DNA from: JASJBU01 sp963790775
GTDB lineage: Bacteria; Pseudomonadota; Gammaproteobacteria; Chromatiales; Chromatiaceae
DNA length: 64,000 bases
Direction of reading: 5' to 3'
Assembly (NCBI GenBank): GCA_963790775.1
Contig: CAWBPR010000006.1
Location: 62,001-126,000, forward strand
This document shows positions 62,800-64,000 of the stretch, piece by piece. The position numbers and the translations under genes were made by a program. The notes beneath the pieces were generated by a model. It ran no database searches, was not told where the DNA came from, and saw only the letters and a program-made list of their open reading frames with translations. The stretch's first letter is position 1; each line of letters opens with the position of its first letter.

Positions 62800-64000
62800 C
62801 TAGCGCGCGCTGAAGAACTCCATTAGATCAACCATGTGGGAAGCCTGCTCGGCGGTATTTTGACTGGCGGCGGCGGTCTGTTCCGCCATTGCGGCATTTT
62901 GCTGGGTGGCTTCATCCATCTGGGTGACGGCCCGGTTGACCGACTCGATACCATCCATCTGTTCCCGGCTGGCTGCCGCGATCTCCGAAATCAGATCACC
63001 CACCTTTTTCACCGACTCGACGATCTCCTGCAGGGACTCGCCCGACTCGTTCACCAGGGATGAGCCGGTTTTGACTTTCTCCACGCTGTCGCTGATCAAC
63101 GCTTTGATCTCTTTCGCGGCACTGGCGCTGCGTTGTGCGAGGTTGCGCACTTCAGTGGCCACCACCGCGAACCCCCGGCCCTGTTCCCCGGCGCGGGCGG
63201 CCTCCACCGAAGCATTCAGGGCCAGCAGGTTGGTCTGGAAAGCGATTTCGTTGATCACGCCGATGATTGCGGCAATTTTCTCGCTGGCCTGTTGTATCTG
63301 TTGCATGGCGTCTACCGCGTTGCCTGCAACCTCACCACCTTTGAACGCGACCTGCCTTGCGCTCATGGCGAGTTGATTGGCCTGGTTGGCGTTATCCGCG
63401 GTGTTGCGCACGACGCTGGTCAGCTGTTCCATGCTGGAAGCGGTCTGTTCAAGGTTGGCAGCCTCCTGTTCGGTGCGCTTCGAGAGGCTGCTGTTTCCGG
63501 CAGCTATCTCATCGGAGGAGGTTTTGATCAGATCGGAGGAGTCGCGGATCTGAGAGACAATCTGGTTCAGTTTGCTGACCGTTTCGTTGATACCCTGTTT
63601 GAGGTTGCCGAAAGCACCCTGATAGTCCGTATCCACCGTCTGGGCCAGGTTGCCTTTGGATAGGGCGCTGACCACCTGGGAGATATCGCTGATCGCGCTG
63701 TCTGTCACCGCCAGCAGGCGGTTGACGGATTCACTCAGGCGCGCAAAGAACCCCTGTTTATCCTGCATCCCGATGCGCCTCTGCAGATCACCCTGGTTGG
63801 CCGCTTCGATGATTTCAGCAATCTCATGTTCGACATGCACCTCATCAGTTCGGTCGGTCCATTCGACAGCGGTGCCCAGTCGATTGCCTGACTCATCGAT
63901 CACCGGATTGGTGATGATGCGCAGGGTGTGGCCTCCCAGTTCGAACTCGGAGGTGAATGTTTCTGTGAGGCCATTCAGGATGCCGCGCTGGTGGCTGGGG
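62800..64000 (-). CDS. Methyl-accepting chemotaxis protein with PAS-type sensor, partial
   Basis: The frame runs off the right edge; 399 residues are seen. The distal part (ILNGLTETFTSEFELGGHTL... VIDESGNRLGTAVEWTDRT) is the end of a PAS domain, followed by a HAMP-like linker (AVTDSAISDISQVVSALSKG) and a cytoplasmic MCP signalling domain of long heptad repeats. Its hairpin tip, which contacts CheA and CheW, is in EVRNLAQRSASAAKEIK. The visible part has no transmembrane segment and no C-terminal receptor pentapeptide. The signal sensed is unknown. Confidence 0.92.
   Translation of the reverse strand, partial: PSHQRGILNGLTETFTSEFELGGHTLRIITNPVIDESGNRLGTAVEWTDRTDEVHVEHEIAEIIEAANQGDLQRRIGMQDKQGFFARLSESVNRLLAVTDSAISDISQVVSALSKGNLAQTVDTDYQGAFGNLKQGINETVSKLNQIVSQIRDSSDLIKTSSDEIAAGNSSLSKRTEQEAANLEQTASSMEQLTSVVRNTADNANQANQLAMSARQVAFKGGEVAGNAVDAMQQIQQASEKIAAIIGVINEIAFQTNLLALNASVEAARAGEQGRGFAVVATEVRNLAQRSASAAKEIKALISDSVEKVKTGSSLVNESGESLQEIVESVKKVGDLISEIAAASREQMDGIESVNRAVTQMDEATQQNAAMAEQTAAASQNTAEQASHMVDLMEFFSAR

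Overview
The window looks like a chromosomal segment of a gammaproteobacterium. The evidence is the set of core genes and their pairings: OxyR with the Cys199/Cys208 peroxide switch, FabA, YggS-ProC-YggT-YggU (DUF167) next to divergent PilT/PilU, FkpB-IspH, a PilV-W-X-Y1-E minor pilin block, RimO, LpxH and CnoX. Gene style, together with a bacterial Mbx/Mrp-like respiratory complex, makes a sulfur-oxidizing Chromatiales-type bacterium a reasonable guess, but nothing here proves it. I see no phage, insertion sequence, CRISPR array, rRNA or replication origin. One tRNA gene, tRNA-Thr(CGU), is present.

Layout. 1-5.7 kb: a partial exported protein, sfsA, cpdA and oxyR, then a frameshifted aldolase/short-chain dehydrogenase, fabA and proS. 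7.7-12.3 kb: a MIF-like tautomerase, a DUF4124 protein and a 1217-residue lipoprotein built of Ig-like repeats, three and a half of which are nearly identical at the DNA level (276-bp period). 12.7-17.7 kb: branched-chain amino acid genes ilvI-ilvH-ilvC, then argG, with three clear hairpin terminators. 17.8-25.4 kb: a DUF4426 protein, a dynamin-like GTPase, yggU-yggT-proC-yggS, and divergent pilT-pilU. 25.4-30.5 kb: small unknown proteins, then gnd-zwf (pentose phosphate pathway).

30.8-42.0 kb holds the most unusual locus: thirteen genes, all on the + strand, joining an Mrp-type Na+/H+ antiporter (E, F, MbhD-like, G, MbhE/B, C and a fused double D subunit) to a complex I / group-4-hydrogenase-like arm (NuoH, NuoB, NuoC, NuoD). 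The electron-input subunit is a NuoI ferredoxin domain fused to a GltD/NfnB-type FAD-NAD(P)H oxidoreductase, and a ferritin-like protein ends the set. The order matches archaeal mbx. The NuoD-like subunit has lost the NiFe-binding cysteines, so this should be an energy-converting hydrogenase-related (Ehr) complex and not a hydrogenase or a standard complex I.

42-52 kb: tRNA-Thr, a frameshifted thiO-like oxidase, then the type IV pilus minor pilin cluster on the minus strand (pilV-pilW-pilX-pilY1-pilE) with divergent fimT. pilY1 carries four frameshifts and pilW one. 52-64 kb: ispH-fkpB, a Rossmann protein, small proteins, a frameshifted cnoX, rimO, a phosphotransferase/P-loop fusion, a drug/metabolite transporter, lpxH, two cyclophilins and a partial chemotaxis receptor.

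Nine single frameshifts occur in otherwise well preserved genes, and eight shift in the same direction (one extra base). That fits an insertion-type sequencing artefact at least as well as real gene decay, so these loci should be verified before they are called dead.
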